From Nitrosomonadaceae bacterium (GTDB taxonomy: Bacteria > Pseudomonadota > Gammaproteobacteria > Burkholderiales > Nitrosomonadaceae): DNA of 64,000 nucleotides. Where the stretch lies: contig BJGV01000003.1 of the NCBI GenBank assembly GCA_014190895.1, positions 60,923 to 124,922 on the forward strand. Reading direction: 5' to 3'. The position numbers were made by a program, and so were the translations under genes. Of this stretch, positions 48,282 to 59,603 are shown in pieces. The notes beneath the pieces were generated by a model. The model made no database searches. It was given only the letters and a program-made list of their open reading frames with translations, and had not been told where the DNA came from. Numbering within the stretch: the stretch's first letter is position 1; every line of letters begins with the position of its first letter.

Positions 48282-49532
48282 CTAATTACCGTAAACCGGA
48301 AATTTGGCACATAACGCTTTTGCTTTTTGTGCCACATGTAAGAGGACTGTGGCGTCAGTGGGCGCTTCTAGAACATCAGCAATTAGGTTCGCTAATTGTT
48401 CTGCTTCGATTTCCCTAAACCCGCGCGTAGTTATTGCCGGGGAACCGATCCGAATGCCGCTTGTTACAAATGGTTTTTGTGGATCATTGGGGATAGCGTT
48501 TTTGTTGACGGTGATGTGCGCTACGCCTAACGACTCTTCTGCTTGTTTGCCGGTAAGGTTTTTTGCACGAAGGTCTACTAAAAATAAATGGCAGTCTGTT
48601 CGCCCTGAAACGATACGTAATCCGCGCTCTTGTAATGTTTTTGCCATTACTCGTGCGTTATTAATTACCTGTTCCTGATAATCTTTAAATTCATTGCTGG
48701 CGGCTTCCTTAAAGGCCACTGCTTTGGCGGCGATTACGTGCATCAATGGGCCGCCTTGGGTTTGTGGAAAGATTGCCGAGTTGAGCGCTTTCTCGTATTC
48801 GGGTTTGGCCATAATAATGCCGCCTCGTGGTCCACGTAATGTTTTATGGGTGGTAGTGGTAATAAAATCGGCAATGCCAACGGGATTAGGATAAAATCCT
48901 GTCGCAATCAAACCCGCATAATGGGCCATGTCTACAAATAAGTAAGCGCCCACTTCATCGGCGATCTCACGGAATCTCCCCCAATCTATTGTCAGCGCAT
49001 AAGCAGAAGCGCCAGCAACAATCATCTTTGGCCGATGCTCGCGAGCTAACCGCCCCACCATATCATAATCAAGTTCTTCTGTTTCTAGATTTAGGCCGTA
49101 GGCAACGGAATTAAAAATTTTACCGCTAAAATTTACTGAGGCGCCGTGGGTTAAATGACCGCCGTGAGCAAGCGACATTCCAAGAAGAATGTCCCCAGGC
49201 TTAAGCACGGACAAATAAACAGCTGCATTAGCTTGCGAGCCAGAGTGGGGCTGAACATTGACATACTCCGCACCAAAAAGGGCTCTTGCTCGATCTATCG
49301 CAAGCTGTTCTACGAGATCTACATATTCACAACCCCCATAATAACGTTTTCCGGGATATCCTTCGGCATATTTATTAGTTAGTAATGATCCCTGAGCCTG
49401 CATTACGGCTGGGCTAGCATAATTTTCCGAGGCGATTAATTCAATATGATCTTCTTGGCGCTGTATTTCTCCCTCTATCGCTCGCCATAGATCCGGATCA
49501 ACGCTTTCGACGGTTTTTTTAAAAGACAGCAT
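48282..49532 (-). CDS. glyA: serine hydroxymethyltransferase
   Basis: PLP enzyme interconverting serine and glycine with transfer of a one-carbon unit to tetrahydrofolate. The 416 residues contain [41 protein letters not shown] and the PLP lysine motif [14 protein letters not shown]. Length and motifs are standard. gyrB lies upstream, and nrdR and ribD follow in the same direction. Confidence 0.98.
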   Translation of the reverse strand: MLSFKKTVESVDPDLWRAIEGEIQRQEDHIELIASENYASPAVMQAQGSLLTNKYAEGYPGKRYYGGCEYVDLVEQLAIDRARALFGAEYVNVQPHSGSQANAAVYLSVLKPGDILLGMSLAHGGHLTHGASVNFSGKIFNSVAYGLNLETEELDYDMVGRLAREHRPKMIVAGASAYALTIDWGRFREIADEVGAYLFVDMAHYAGLIATGFYPNPVGIADFITTTTHKTLRGPRGGIIMAKPEYEKALNSAIFPQTQGGPLMHVIAAKAVAFKEAASNEFKDYQEQVINNARVMAKTLQERGLRIVSGRTDCHLFLVDLRAKNLTGKQAEESLGVAHITVNKNAIPNDPQKPFVTSGIRIGSPAITTRGFREIEAEQLANLIADVLEAPTDATVLLHVAQKAKALCAKFPVYGN

Positions 49533-49576
49533 GATGAAATATGCGCCTTAAAGCTGTATTGAGTTTGCTTATCATT

Positions 49577-52006
<2,430 letters not shown>

Positions 52007-52017
52007 TTAATCGCCTT

Positions 52018-52033
52018 GGTTTCACGTGGAACG
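52018..52033. promoter_or_regulatory. parS-like centromere site between dnaN and gyrB
   Basis: The sequence GTTTCACGTGGAAC at 52019-52032 matches the core of the chromosomal parS consensus (TGTTNCACGTGNAACA); only the outermost base on each side differs. It lies in the 58-bp gap upstream of gyrB. ParA and ParB genes are in the window, and a second, perfect site lies at 59122-59143. Binding by ParB is inferred. Confidence 0.65.
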
Positions 52034-52061
52034 TTGTTTTTTAGGGGCTGGAGATTAATTT

Positions 52062-53204
52062 TTACAATCGCATTGGCATCACGACATATTTAAAATTTTC
52101 ATTATTTGGAATTGTAATTAAAGCGCTGCTATTGGTATCCCCAAAAGAACACTCCACCGTTTCACTCGTTAAACTGCTTAATACGTCGAGCAAATAGGTG
52201 CTATTAAACCCAATATCAAGGGCCTCTCCGCTGTATTTAATTTCTATTTCTTCTTGTGCCTCTTCTTTTTCGTTGTTATTACAAACAATACGAAGGGTCT
52301 TGGTTGTTAAAATCAAGCGTGCGCCACGAATTTTTTCGTTAGATAAAATAGATACTCTTTGTAAGGCTTGTAAAAAAACCAATCGGTTTATCTCAAATTG
52401 TTTTTGATGTCCGGTTGGAATTACCCGATTATAGTCTGGAAATTTTCCGTCTACGGTTTTTGTTACTAACACGATGTTTGAAAATGTAAATTGGGCTTGA
52501 TTTTCTAGAATTTCGATTATAACAAGCTCTTCACTTTCGTTTAATTGTTTGGCTAATTCCAATATTACTTTTCGAGGAAGAATAATCTCCGCTCTTTCTA
52601 AGCTTGGTATTTTAGATAAAAATTCGATTTGATTTGCTTTTAGTGGGGTTAGCGCAAATCCTAGACGATGTCCGTCGGTTGTTACTACCTTTAAACGCCC
52701 GTCTTCTATTAATAAAAGAAGGCCGTTTAAATAATAACGAATGTCTTGTTGTGCCATGGCGTACTGCACTAAAAATAAGAGATTTTTTAATTCTTTTTGT
52801 TTTATTGTTATTTTTACTCTGGAGAGGGGATCGTTTTTTTTAAATCTAGGAAAGTCTTCTGCAGAAAGTGTTTGTAAATTAAAACGACTTTTTCCAGATT
52901 TTACTTGTAATTTTTTTTCTTCTATTTCTAGCGTTACCTCGGCTTTGTCCGGTAGTGCGCGCAATATGTCTTGCAATTTTTTTGCTGCAACAGTAACAAC
53001 ACATGGTTGTTTTTCCGTTGTTATTGTTGTTATTGTTGTTGTTATTTGAATTTCTAAATCGGTGGCCATGTACAATATTTCTTTATCGTTTCTTTCTATT
53101 AAAACATTAGAAAGGATCGGTAGCGTATGTCGACGCTCAACAATTCCGGCTATTGTTTGTAATGGCCTAAGTAAAGTTTCTTTATCGGCTTGTATTAGTA
53201 TCAT
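52062..53204 (-). CDS. dnaN: DNA polymerase III beta sliding clamp
   Basis: Ring-shaped processivity clamp for DNA polymerase III. The 380 residues form three clamp domains. The N-terminus reads MILIQADKETLLRPLQTIAGIVERRHTLPILSNVLI and the C-terminus ends YVVMPMRL, both family marks. An in-frame run of Thr/Ile codons at about residues 53-63 gives TTTITTITTEK, from a simple triplet repeat. It lies between dnaA and gyrB; recF is absent, as in many betaproteobacteria. Confidence 0.98.
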   Translation of the reverse strand: MILIQADKETLLRPLQTIAGIVERRHTLPILSNVLIERNDKEILYMATDLEIQITTTITTITTEKQPCVVTVAAKKLQDILRALPDKAEVTLEIEEKKLQVKSGKSRFNLQTLSAEDFPRFKKNDPLSRVKITIKQKELKNLLFLVQYAMAQQDIRYYLNGLLLLIEDGRLKVVTTDGHRLGFALTPLKANQIEFLSKIPSLERAEIILPRKVILELAKQLNESEELVIIEILENQAQFTFSNIVLVTKTVDGKFPDYNRVIPTGHQKQFEINRLVFLQALQRVSILSNEKIRGARLILTTKTLRIVCNNNEKEEAQEEIEIKYSGEALDIGFNSTYLLDVLSSLTSETVECSFGDTNSSALITIPNNENFKYVVMPMRL

Positions 53205-53393
53205 TTAGTTTAAACCTTAATAATAATTAATAGGCGCTTGTTAAGTACGGTATATAAAAATAAAATCATTTTTTTTCATGGGGTTAGATACCATAAAGAA
53301 TATGTATTAATACTGTATTTAATAGAAACAATTTGTTGATGATTTTAATAATATATAAAAAAGACAAGTTATCCCCAAACAATCCCTTAATTT
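53205..53393. other. AT-rich dnaA-dnaN spacer with a DnaA-box-like site
   Basis: This 189-bp spacer is strongly AT-rich. It holds TTATCCCCA at 53369-53377, one mismatch from the DnaA box TTATCCACA. No cluster of further boxes is visible. It may add to origin function or to control of dnaN; neither is shown by the sequence. Confidence 0.4.
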
Positions 53394-54770
53394 TTAACTG
53401 CGTAAAATATGCAATAAAATATTAAAGTCTCTGCCGATAATTGGATCGGAAAGACGCAGCCCCATAATTTTTCGATACCCATGCAACACTGTTGTGTGGT
53501 CCCTTCCACCAAAAGATTCTCCAATGTCCGGTAAGCTAAGGGGAGTTAATTCTTTAGCAAGAGCCATGGCCATTTGTCGCGGCCGTACAATAATTCGAGA
53601 GCGTTTTTTTGAATACATTTCAATTGTTTTTATTTTATAGTAATCAGCTACTGTTTTTTGAATATTTTCAATAGAAATTTGACGGTTTTGTATTGTCAAT
53701 AAATCCCTTAGAGCCTCTTTTGTTAAATCAAGCGACAAGGGGTGGCCCGTAAAGCGAGAATATGCAAGCACGCGCTTTAATCCACCCTCTAATTCTCTTA
53801 CATTAGAACGAATATGTTTGGCAATAAAAAAAGCAACATTTTCATCTAAAGAAATTTTTTCTAACAATGCTTTTTTTAAAAGAATAGCTACACGCATCTC
53901 TAATTCTGGGGGCTCAACTGCCACAGTTAAGCCCCAGCCAAATCGAGAAATTAATCGCTCTTCCACGCCAGAAATTTCTTTAGGATAAGAGTCACAGGTG
54001 ATAATTACCTGTTTATGGGTCTCAATTAAGGCATTGAAAGCATAAAAAAATTCTTCCTGGGTACGACTTTTACCCCCAAAAAATTGAATATCATCTATTA
54101 AGAGTAAATCTAGCGAATGATAATAACGCTTAAATTCATCAAAAGCCTTGTGTCGATAAGCTTTGACAACATCAGAAACATATTGTTCTGAGTGAATGTA
54201 ACGAACCTTTGCCAGAGGGGTGTTTGCCAAAACAAAATTACCAATGGCTTGAATCAAGTGAGTTTTACCAAGACCAACCCCCCCGTAAATAAAAAACGGG
54301 TTGTAGGCTGTTCCAGGAGATTCGGCAACCTGAATTGCGCCAGCTCGCGCAAGTTGATTGGCTTTTCCGGCAACAAAAGAATCAAAAGTAAAAGAAGGGT
54401 CTAGTCGACCTGTTCTTTCTTTGAAAGCTTTTTGTGCTATGGGCGCTATTAAATTTTGGATTACAGGGGTAGGCGTTATTTTGGTAATATTTTTTGTTAA
54501 GCCGATTGTTTTCGTGTCAAGAGAGCTTTCAATTTTTAATTGGAGAGAAATTTCTTTGCAAAAATGCTTTTCTGCCATTTGTTTGATACGAAGAAAAAAA
54601 TTATCTTTAACCCACTGGAGAACAAATTGATTGGGAGCAAGTAAGGTAATTTCGATACAAGGGTCCACGGAAAAAGTAAACTGAAGGGGTTTAATCCAAG
54701 TATTAAACTGTTGGATGCTTAGTTCTTTTTCAAGGTCTTTGGTGCAAGAAGACCAAAATGCATCCATCAT
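53394..54770 (-). CDS. dnaA: chromosomal replication initiator DnaA
   Basis: Binds DnaA boxes at oriC and opens the duplex. The 458 residues contain domain I (SIQQFNTWIKPLQ), the AAA+ core with Walker A GGVGLGKT at 163-170 and LLLIDDIQFFGGK, and the domain IV signature GGRDHTTVLHGYRKI. All are intact. It is the leftmost-reading gene at the origin; dnaN follows after 189 bp of AT-rich DNA. Confidence 0.98.
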   Translation of the reverse strand: MMDAFWSSCTKDLEKELSIQQFNTWIKPLQFTFSVDPCIEITLLAPNQFVLQWVKDNFFLRIKQMAEKHFCKEISLQLKIESSLDTKTIGLTKNITKITPTPVIQNLIAPIAQKAFKERTGRLDPSFTFDSFVAGKANQLARAGAIQVAESPGTAYNPFFIYGGVGLGKTHLIQAIGNFVLANTPLAKVRYIHSEQYVSDVVKAYRHKAFDEFKRYYHSLDLLLIDDIQFFGGKSRTQEEFFYAFNALIETHKQVIITCDSYPKEISGVEERLISRFGWGLTVAVEPPELEMRVAILLKKALLEKISLDENVAFFIAKHIRSNVRELEGGLKRVLAYSRFTGHPLSLDLTKEALRDLLTIQNRQISIENIQKTVADYYKIKTIEMYSKKRSRIIVRPRQMAMALAKELTPLSLPDIGESFGGRDHTTVLHGYRKIMGLRLSDPIIGRDFNILLHILRS

Positions 54771-55083
54771 TAGAGCGGCTCTTTCAAGAATTTACAAATT
54801 TTTTTAAAGCAATCAGGAGGATATTTTAAACTCTTTGTGCCAACTTATCCTAATTTTCGGCTTACTAGGAAGTTAGTTTTTTGCGATATAAAATAAATGC
54901 TTTAAAGAAAACCTGCCCTGTGTAACATGAAACGAGGTTCTTCTTCGATCATTTCAATCTAGCGGGATGGTTATTATATTAAGAAGGGACCCAAATCAGC
55001 ATCAAGTTAAATAAGAATTGACATTAGCCCCCGTAAAGAGTTGTAATACTGGGTTTATCTATTGGTGGTTTCAAGGAAGAACA
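54771..55083. other. putative replication origin region (dnaA-rpmH spacer)
   Basis: This 313-bp spacer separates leftward dnaA from rightward rpmH, the classic proteobacterial origin neighbourhood, and transcription diverges from here for kilobases on both sides. It is AT-rich, and TTATCCTAA at 54845-54853 is a weak DnaA-box match (two mismatches). A tight cluster of consensus boxes is not seen, so the exact origin is uncertain. The rpmH promoter also lies here. Confidence 0.5.
55018..55047 (+). promoter_or_regulatory. candidate rpmH promoter
   Basis: A perfect -35 hexamer TTGACA (55018-55023) is followed after 18 bp by TGTAAT (55042-55047), about 37 bp before the rpmH ATG. A shifted -10 (TAATAC) is also possible. 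An AAGGAAG ribosome site precedes the ATG. The promoter probably serves rpmH-rnpA-yidD and perhaps yidC. Confidence 0.7.
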
Positions 55084-55218
55084 ATGAAACGTACTTATCA
55101 GCCGTCTGTTATACGAAGAAAAAGAACCCATGGATTTTTAGTTCGAATGCGAACTAGCGGGGGGGCGTCTGTTATTAGAGCTCGTCGCGCAAAAGGACGG
55201 GTTCGTTTAGGTGTTTAG
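55084..55218 (+). CDS. rpmH: 50S ribosomal protein L34
   Basis: Small basic protein of the large ribosomal subunit. The 44 residues are exactly family length: [18 protein letters not shown] at the start and [11 protein letters not shown] at the end. The ATG at 55084 follows a good Shine-Dalgarno. An in-frame frame extending upstream to 55018 would run through the promoter and is dismissed. rnpA follows 47 bp downstream. Confidence 0.98.
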   Translation: MKRTYQPSVIRRKRTHGFLVRMRTSGGASVIRARRAKGRVRLGV

Positions 55219-55265
55219 ACGCAGAGCATAGAAATTAATTTTTTAAGAGTCGCGTCATTTATTTT

Positions 55266-55604
55266 TTGCCAAAAAGACATAAATTGCATAAAGCGGAAGA
55301 GTTTTCTTCTATTATTCGCTTTAAATGTCTCGCCAGCAGTGAGTTTTTACAAGTTTTTGCAAAGCCCAATAATCTTACGTGCGCTAGGTTGGGGGTAATA
55401 ATTGCAGGCAGGGTTGAGCGATTGGCAACAAAACGCAACAGAATAAAACGTTTATTGAGGGAATTGTTTCGCATGCAACAAAAAGATTTTGTTGGTTTTG
55501 ATTTTGTAATTCGTTTACGTCACTCCGTTGGCAATAGCAATTCTTTTTTAGTGGCGGATGAGGCCAAAGTGCTCATGATTAGAGCGCGACAATGTTGCGA
55601 ATAA
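55266..55604 (+). CDS. rnpA: ribonuclease P protein component
   Basis: Protein subunit of RNase P, which matures tRNA 5' ends. The 112 residues start at a TTG giving [16 protein letters not shown]; no ATG in a suitable place competes. The RNR signature is seen in [16 protein letters not shown], with [14 protein letters not shown] before it. It overlaps yidD by 13 bp. Confidence 0.95.
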   Translation: MPKRHKLHKAEEFSSIIRFKCLASSEFLQVFAKPNNLTCARLGVIIAGRVERLATKRNRIKRLLRELFRMQQKDFVGFDFVIRLRHSVGNSNSFLVADEAKVLMIRARQCCE

Positions 55605-55801
55605 TCATTGGACTCATCAGGCTTTATCAGGTTTGTTTGAGCCCGTTTTTTGGGCCCTCGTGTCGCTTTAGCCCGTCTTGTTCTCATTATGTAAGTGAGG
55701 CATTAACGAAGCATGGGTGGTTACGAGGGGCGTTTTTGAGCATGTGGCGCATTTTGCGTTGCAATCCTTTGAGTCGAGGCGGACACGACCCGGTTCCCTA
55801 A
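55592..55801 (+). CDS. yidD: membrane protein insertion efficiency factor YidD
   Basis: Small protein thought to assist YidC-dependent membrane insertion. The 69 residues have the family pattern: [31 protein letters not shown] with its cysteines, [18 protein letters not shown] at the end. It overlaps the rnpA end by 13 bp and precedes yidC by 70 bp. Confidence 0.96.
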   Translation: MLRIIIGLIRLYQVCLSPFFGPSCRFSPSCSHYVSEALTKHGWLRGAFLSMWRILRCNPLSRGGHDPVP

Positions 55802-55871
55802 GGACCTCAGCCAGGTTGTGCGAAGTGACTTGCAGATTTGATTTTTTAAAATTAAAGAATGGTTAGGCAAG

Positions 55872-57572
55872 ATGGATACAAAAAAACTTGTGCTTTTTAT
55901 AATTTTCTCCACCTCGTTGTTATTTTTGTGGGAAGAGTGGCAAAAAGAACAACAACGCCCTCTTGTTCAGAGTCCTGGCCTGACACAAGGCCTTAAAAAT
56001 GACTCGTCGTCAGCCCTCTTTCAGAATGAAACCCCGGTGCCGGGAGAAAAACTTACTGCCTCAACGCAACCGATTAAAGGACTCCCTTCGCAAGGGGACG
56101 GGAAGCCTTTTATTGGGAACAAGCTGGAGTCGGGAGAAAAGATCCTAATAAAGACCGACATAATAATTGCAGAAATTGATACAGCCGGAGGCGATTTACG
56201 TCGTCTTGAGTTGTTATTGCACCCAGATAAAACGGATAAAAACAAAGCCTTTGCGCTACTTCAAAATCAATCAGGACGAATTAATGTAGCCCAGTCGGGA
56301 TTGATAGGGGGCGGCCTCCCTGATCATAAAACTCGATATACAACTGTTTCAGAGGCCTATAATTTAGCTGCCGGCCAAGATAAGGTAGAGGTCAGGCTTC
56401 AAGCGCCGGAAGTTGAAGGAATACAAGTAACTAAAATTTACACTTTTCATCGCGGTAGTTATATTATTGATGTTGGTTTTGAGATCAATAATCAGGGCTC
56501 TATTGCAATTCAACCGTTTTCTTATTTCCAAGTATTGCGCGATAGCGAGCCACCAGTCGGTTCTGTTTTTATGGTTCCTACTTATACTGGCGGGGCAATT
56601 TATACAGAACAGGAGAAATTTTCAAAAATAGAGTTCCCATCCCTAGACAAAGACAAGGCAACCTATCCTAAAAATTCGGACAATGGCTGGATTGCGATGT
56701 TGGAGCATTATTTCCTAACAGCCTGGTTACCTAAAGATAAAACCCCCCGCGAGTATTATGCCAAACACCTAGGAGAGAATCAGTATTCTGTCGGAGTGAT
56801 TTTGCCGACAGGTACGATTGAGTCAGGCAGTTCCTCCAGCGTAAGCGTGCCGCTTTATGCTGGACCGCAAGAGCAGAGCAAGCTTGCCTCCTTGGCAAAA
56901 GGGCTTGATCTTACAGTTGATTATGGCTGGCTTACCGTGATTGGTGCGCCATTATTTTGGTTGTTGTCATTTTTTCATTCTTGGGTAGGAAACTGGGGCG
57001 TTGCAATTATTCTCTTGACAATGTTGGTTAAGTTAGCGTTTTTTCCGCTGTCTGCGGCGGGCTATCGCTCGATGGCAAAATTACGCGTTGTGACGCCCAA
57101 ACTCCAGCGTTTGCGGGAACAACATGGAGGCGACCGTCAGCGAATGAATCAAGCGATGATGGAATTTTATAAAACAGAAAAAATTAATCCTATGGGTGGT
57201 TGTCTGCCCATTTTGGTCCAGATCCCGGTGTTTATTTCTCTTTATTGGGTGTTACTTGCTAGCGTAGAGCTACGCTATGCGCCATTTACGCTATGGATAC
57301 AGGATTTATCTTCTCCCGATCCATATTACGTGCTACCGATCATCATGGGAATTTCCATGTTTATTCAGTCGAAACTAAACCCAGTGTCTACTGACCCCAT
57401 TCAAGCCAAAGTGATGCAAATTATGCCCATAGCTTTTAGTGTATTTTTCTTTTTTTTCCCGGCAGGGCTGGTGTTGTATTCTTTAGTGAATAACACACTC
57501 TCAATCGCTCAACAGTGGCAAATTACGCGTATGTATGAAGGTGCGGCGGCTTCTCCAAGTACAAAAAAGTGA
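55872..57572 (+). CDS. yidC: membrane protein insertase YidC
   Basis: Inner-membrane insertase working alone or with SecYEG. The 566 residues show an N-terminal transmembrane helix (LVLFIIFSTSLLFLWEEW), a large periplasmic domain with beta-super-sandwich sequence, and a C-terminal set of five helices. Those include FFHSWVGNWGVAIILLTMLVKL and KINPMGGCLPILVQIPVFISLYW. The hydrophilic groove Arg is in AGYRSMAKLR. mnmE follows after 96 bp. Confidence 0.97.
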   Translation: MDTKKLVLFIIFSTSLLFLWEEWQKEQQRPLVQSPGLTQGLKNDSSSALFQNETPVPGEKLTASTQPIKGLPSQGDGKPFIGNKLESGEKILIKTDIIIAEIDTAGGDLRRLELLLHPDKTDKNKAFALLQNQSGRINVAQSGLIGGGLPDHKTRYTTVSEAYNLAAGQDKVEVRLQAPEVEGIQVTKIYTFHRGSYIIDVGFEINNQGSIAIQPFSYFQVLRDSEPPVGSVFMVPTYTGGAIYTEQEKFSKIEFPSLDKDKATYPKNSDNGWIAMLEHYFLTAWLPKDKTPREYYAKHLGENQYSVGVILPTGTIESGSSSSVSVPLYAGPQEQSKLASLAKGLDLTVDYGWLTVIGAPLFWLLSFFHSWVGNWGVAIILLTMLVKLAFFPLSAAGYRSMAKLRVVTPKLQRLREQHGGDRQRMNQAMMEFYKTEKINPMGGCLPILVQIPVFISLYWVLLASVELRYAPFTLWIQDLSSPDPYYVLPIIMGISMFIQSKLNPVSTDPIQAKVMQIMPIAFSVFFFFFPAGLVLYSLVNNTLSIAQQWQITRMYEGAAASPSTKK

Positions 57573-57668
57573 ATCAACAAGAGGCTTTAAGTTTTTATTA
57601 ATTTAAGGGTTGTCGTCCCGCCGTTATTAAGTATAACCGGGGCCAGCTTCTGGATCTAACCTACCCCG

Positions 57669-59021
57669 ATGGGAAACACTGATACCATTGCTGCTATCGC
57701 CACCCCCTTTGGTCGAGGAGGTATCGGCGTGGTGAGAGTTTCTGGAAAAAATGTGCCAGTTATAGCCCAAGCGATATTGGGTTATATGCCCAGACAGCGT
57801 TACGCTGAGTTAAGCAAATTTTTAGACGAAGATGGGTCAACCATAGATCAAGGCATTGTTCTTTATTACCATTCCCCGGGTTCTTATACTGGCGAAGATG
57901 TGCTTGAGTTACAGGGCCATGGCGGTCCGTTAGTAATGAATATGTTATTGTCCCGGTGTCTTGCGGTTGGGGCCAGACTAGCCGAGCCCGGTGAATTTAC
58001 TCTTCGCGCCTTTCTTAATAACAAATTAGATCTTGCTCAGGCCGAGAGCGTGGCGGACGTTATTGATGCCAGCACTAGCCAAGCCGCTCGTTGTGCCATG
58101 CGCTCGTTACAAGGGGAGTTTTCTGTCACTATTTGTAATCTGGTGCAACTTCTAATCAATTTGCGCACACTAGTTGAGGCGACATTAGACTTTCCAGAAG
58201 AAGAAATAGCCCCGCCGTATGCTACGATGCATAACAGTCTTGATGTTGTTCGGGAACAATTGGAGCGAGTGCTTACATCTGCTCGACAGGGCAGTTTATT
58301 GCGTGAAGGGGCGCAGGTGGTGCTAGCGGGACAACCTAATGTTGGCAAATCAAGTCTAATGAATAGACTAGCAGGAGAAGAGCTGTCTATTGTTACCGAG
58401 GTTCCCGGCACCACGCGTGACGCGATTCGTCAAAGTATCGAAATAGAAGGTGTGTCGTTGCATTTAATTGATACAGCCGGGCTGCGTGAAACAGAGGATC
58501 CAGTAGAAAAAATTGGCGTTGCTCACACTAAATTAGTAATTGAAAAGGCGGATCTGGTGCTTTTATTGGTTGATAGCCATTTGGGAGTGACCATTAAAGA
58601 TCAAAAGATAATTGATAAATTGCCCCAGGGAGTGGCGTTTATCAAGGTTTTTAACAAAATAGATCTGTTAAAAGAAACCTCGCGGACTAAAAATGAAAAA
58701 GATAAATCAGAGGTCTACATCTCCGTTAAAACTGGTGCTGGCATAGATTTTCTTCGTCAACGTTTATTAGAGGCAATTGGTTGGCGGCCACATTCGGAGG
58801 GAGGGGGAATTTTTATGGCACGTCAGCGACATTTGGTGGCACTGGTGGAAGCTAAAAATTTTTTAGAAGAAGCGGCCAAGATAATCAAGCAAAAAAATCA
58901 ACTAGAGTTGCTGGCAGAAGAGTTGCGACTAGCCCAACAAGCGCTGTCTTTAATTACAGGCGAATTTAAAGCAGATGATCTTTTGGGCGAGATATTTTCT
59001 CATTTTTGCATTGGTAAATAA
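57669..59021 (+). CDS. mnmE: tRNA modification GTPase MnmE
   Basis: GTPase that, with MnmG, adds carboxymethylaminomethyl to U34 of certain tRNAs. The 450 residues start MGNTDTIAAIATPFGRGGIGVVRVSG. A tetrahydrofolate-binding domain (PGSYTGEDVLELQGHGG) precedes the G domain with GQPNVGKSS near 223, TTRDAIRQ, DTAGLRE and FNKIDLL. The C-terminus ends FCIGK, the required FCI(V)GK motif. mnmG lies 573 bp downstream across a gap holding parS. Confidence 0.98.
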   Translation: MGNTDTIAAIATPFGRGGIGVVRVSGKNVPVIAQAILGYMPRQRYAELSKFLDEDGSTIDQGIVLYYHSPGSYTGEDVLELQGHGGPLVMNMLLSRCLAVGARLAEPGEFTLRAFLNNKLDLAQAESVADVIDASTSQAARCAMRSLQGEFSVTICNLVQLLINLRTLVEATLDFPEEEIAPPYATMHNSLDVVREQLERVLTSARQGSLLREGAQVVLAGQPNVGKSSLMNRLAGEELSIVTEVPGTTRDAIRQSIEIEGVSLHLIDTAGLRETEDPVEKIGVAHTKLVIEKADLVLLLVDSHLGVTIKDQKIIDKLPQGVAFIKVFNKIDLLKETSRTKNEKDKSEVYISVKTGAGIDFLRQRLLEAIGWRPHSEGGGIFMARQRHLVALVEAKNFLEEAAKIIKQKNQLELLAEELRLAQQALSLITGEFKADDLLGEIFSHFCIGK

Positions 59022-59121
59022 ATTTAAATAAGTTTAATCTTCGGCACCCAAAGAATTTTATAATTTCCCGGTATAAACCATAGTATTTTATTTGGAAGCG
59101 TTGATTTGAAAAGCTTTATGC

Positions 59122-59143
59122 AGATGTTCCACGTGGAACATCT
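59122..59143. promoter_or_regulatory. parS centromere site (perfect palindrome)
   Basis: A 22-bp perfect inverted repeat contains TGTTCCACGTGGAACA at 59125-59140, which matches the chromosomal parS consensus at every fixed position. Two to three further base pairs extend the dyad on each side. It lies 3 kb from parA and about 4 kb from the putative origin. ParB/Spo0J family proteins bind such sites and spread from them for chromosome segregation. Confidence 0.88.
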
Positions 59144-59225
59144 ATTTATATAATGCATGTGCTATACTGTCTCTATAAATAATACTAAAAAAGCATCTGA
59201 ACTCTTAGCCGAAATCTTCGACACA

Positions 59226-59520
59226 CTAGAATGTGGCGGGAGTTTCGAGGAATGGGATTGTTGTGATGACCACTCTGGTCTTCCTTTTGTCTACAGCAAA
59301 CTACCCCGTCTTACAGAGCTTCTGTCAATCGGTGGAGGGTCTATCAATCCCAGAGATAGAATTGATGATGCCTGCACCAACGAAAGCGGGAACGATACCC
59401 TTCTCCGCTAATTCTTTAAGTCTTAGAATCCCGCCGTCTTTCAACTCTTCCATCATAGACTTAAATCATTCTGCTGAAGTTTTAGTTGCCGGCACATTAA
59501 ATTTAATAAGCATGCTATTG
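59226..59520 (-). pseudogene. possible relic of an unidentified gene
   Basis: On the minus strand, one frame from about 59520 reads with protein-like composition but is broken by TGA at 59466, TGA at 59325 and TAG at 59301. The best stretch contains MMEELKDGGILRLKELAEKG and then GIVPAFVGAG. I cannot assign a family. It may be decayed coding DNA or chance; the protein-like stretch of about 45 codons between stops is what suggests a relic. Confidence 0.2.
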
Positions 59521-59603
59521 GCCATAAAGGCAAACAGCTTACATCTGTCCCTATTTTGTCGTAGAATACTTTTTCTTAAAAAGTTTAACGGCAGATGTTT
59601 TTG

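Larger units (their letters stand above)
59022..59594. other. long intergenic region mnmE-mnmG with parS and a possible gene relic
   Basis: This is the longest non-coding gap in the window, 573 bp, between genes in the same direction. The left part is AT-rich and carries a perfect parS palindrome. The right part has no intact gene, but the minus strand reads as a protein-like frame broken by stops. No tRNA or other RNA is recognised. Short plus-strand frames here have no family likeness. Confidence 0.5.

Noticed and set aside
59157..59411. Plus-strand frame of 84 codons in the mnmE-mnmG gap
   Set aside because: No ribosome site, no family likeness and unusual composition (clustered Cys, Asp and Trp). 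It lies opposite the more protein-like minus-strand frame.
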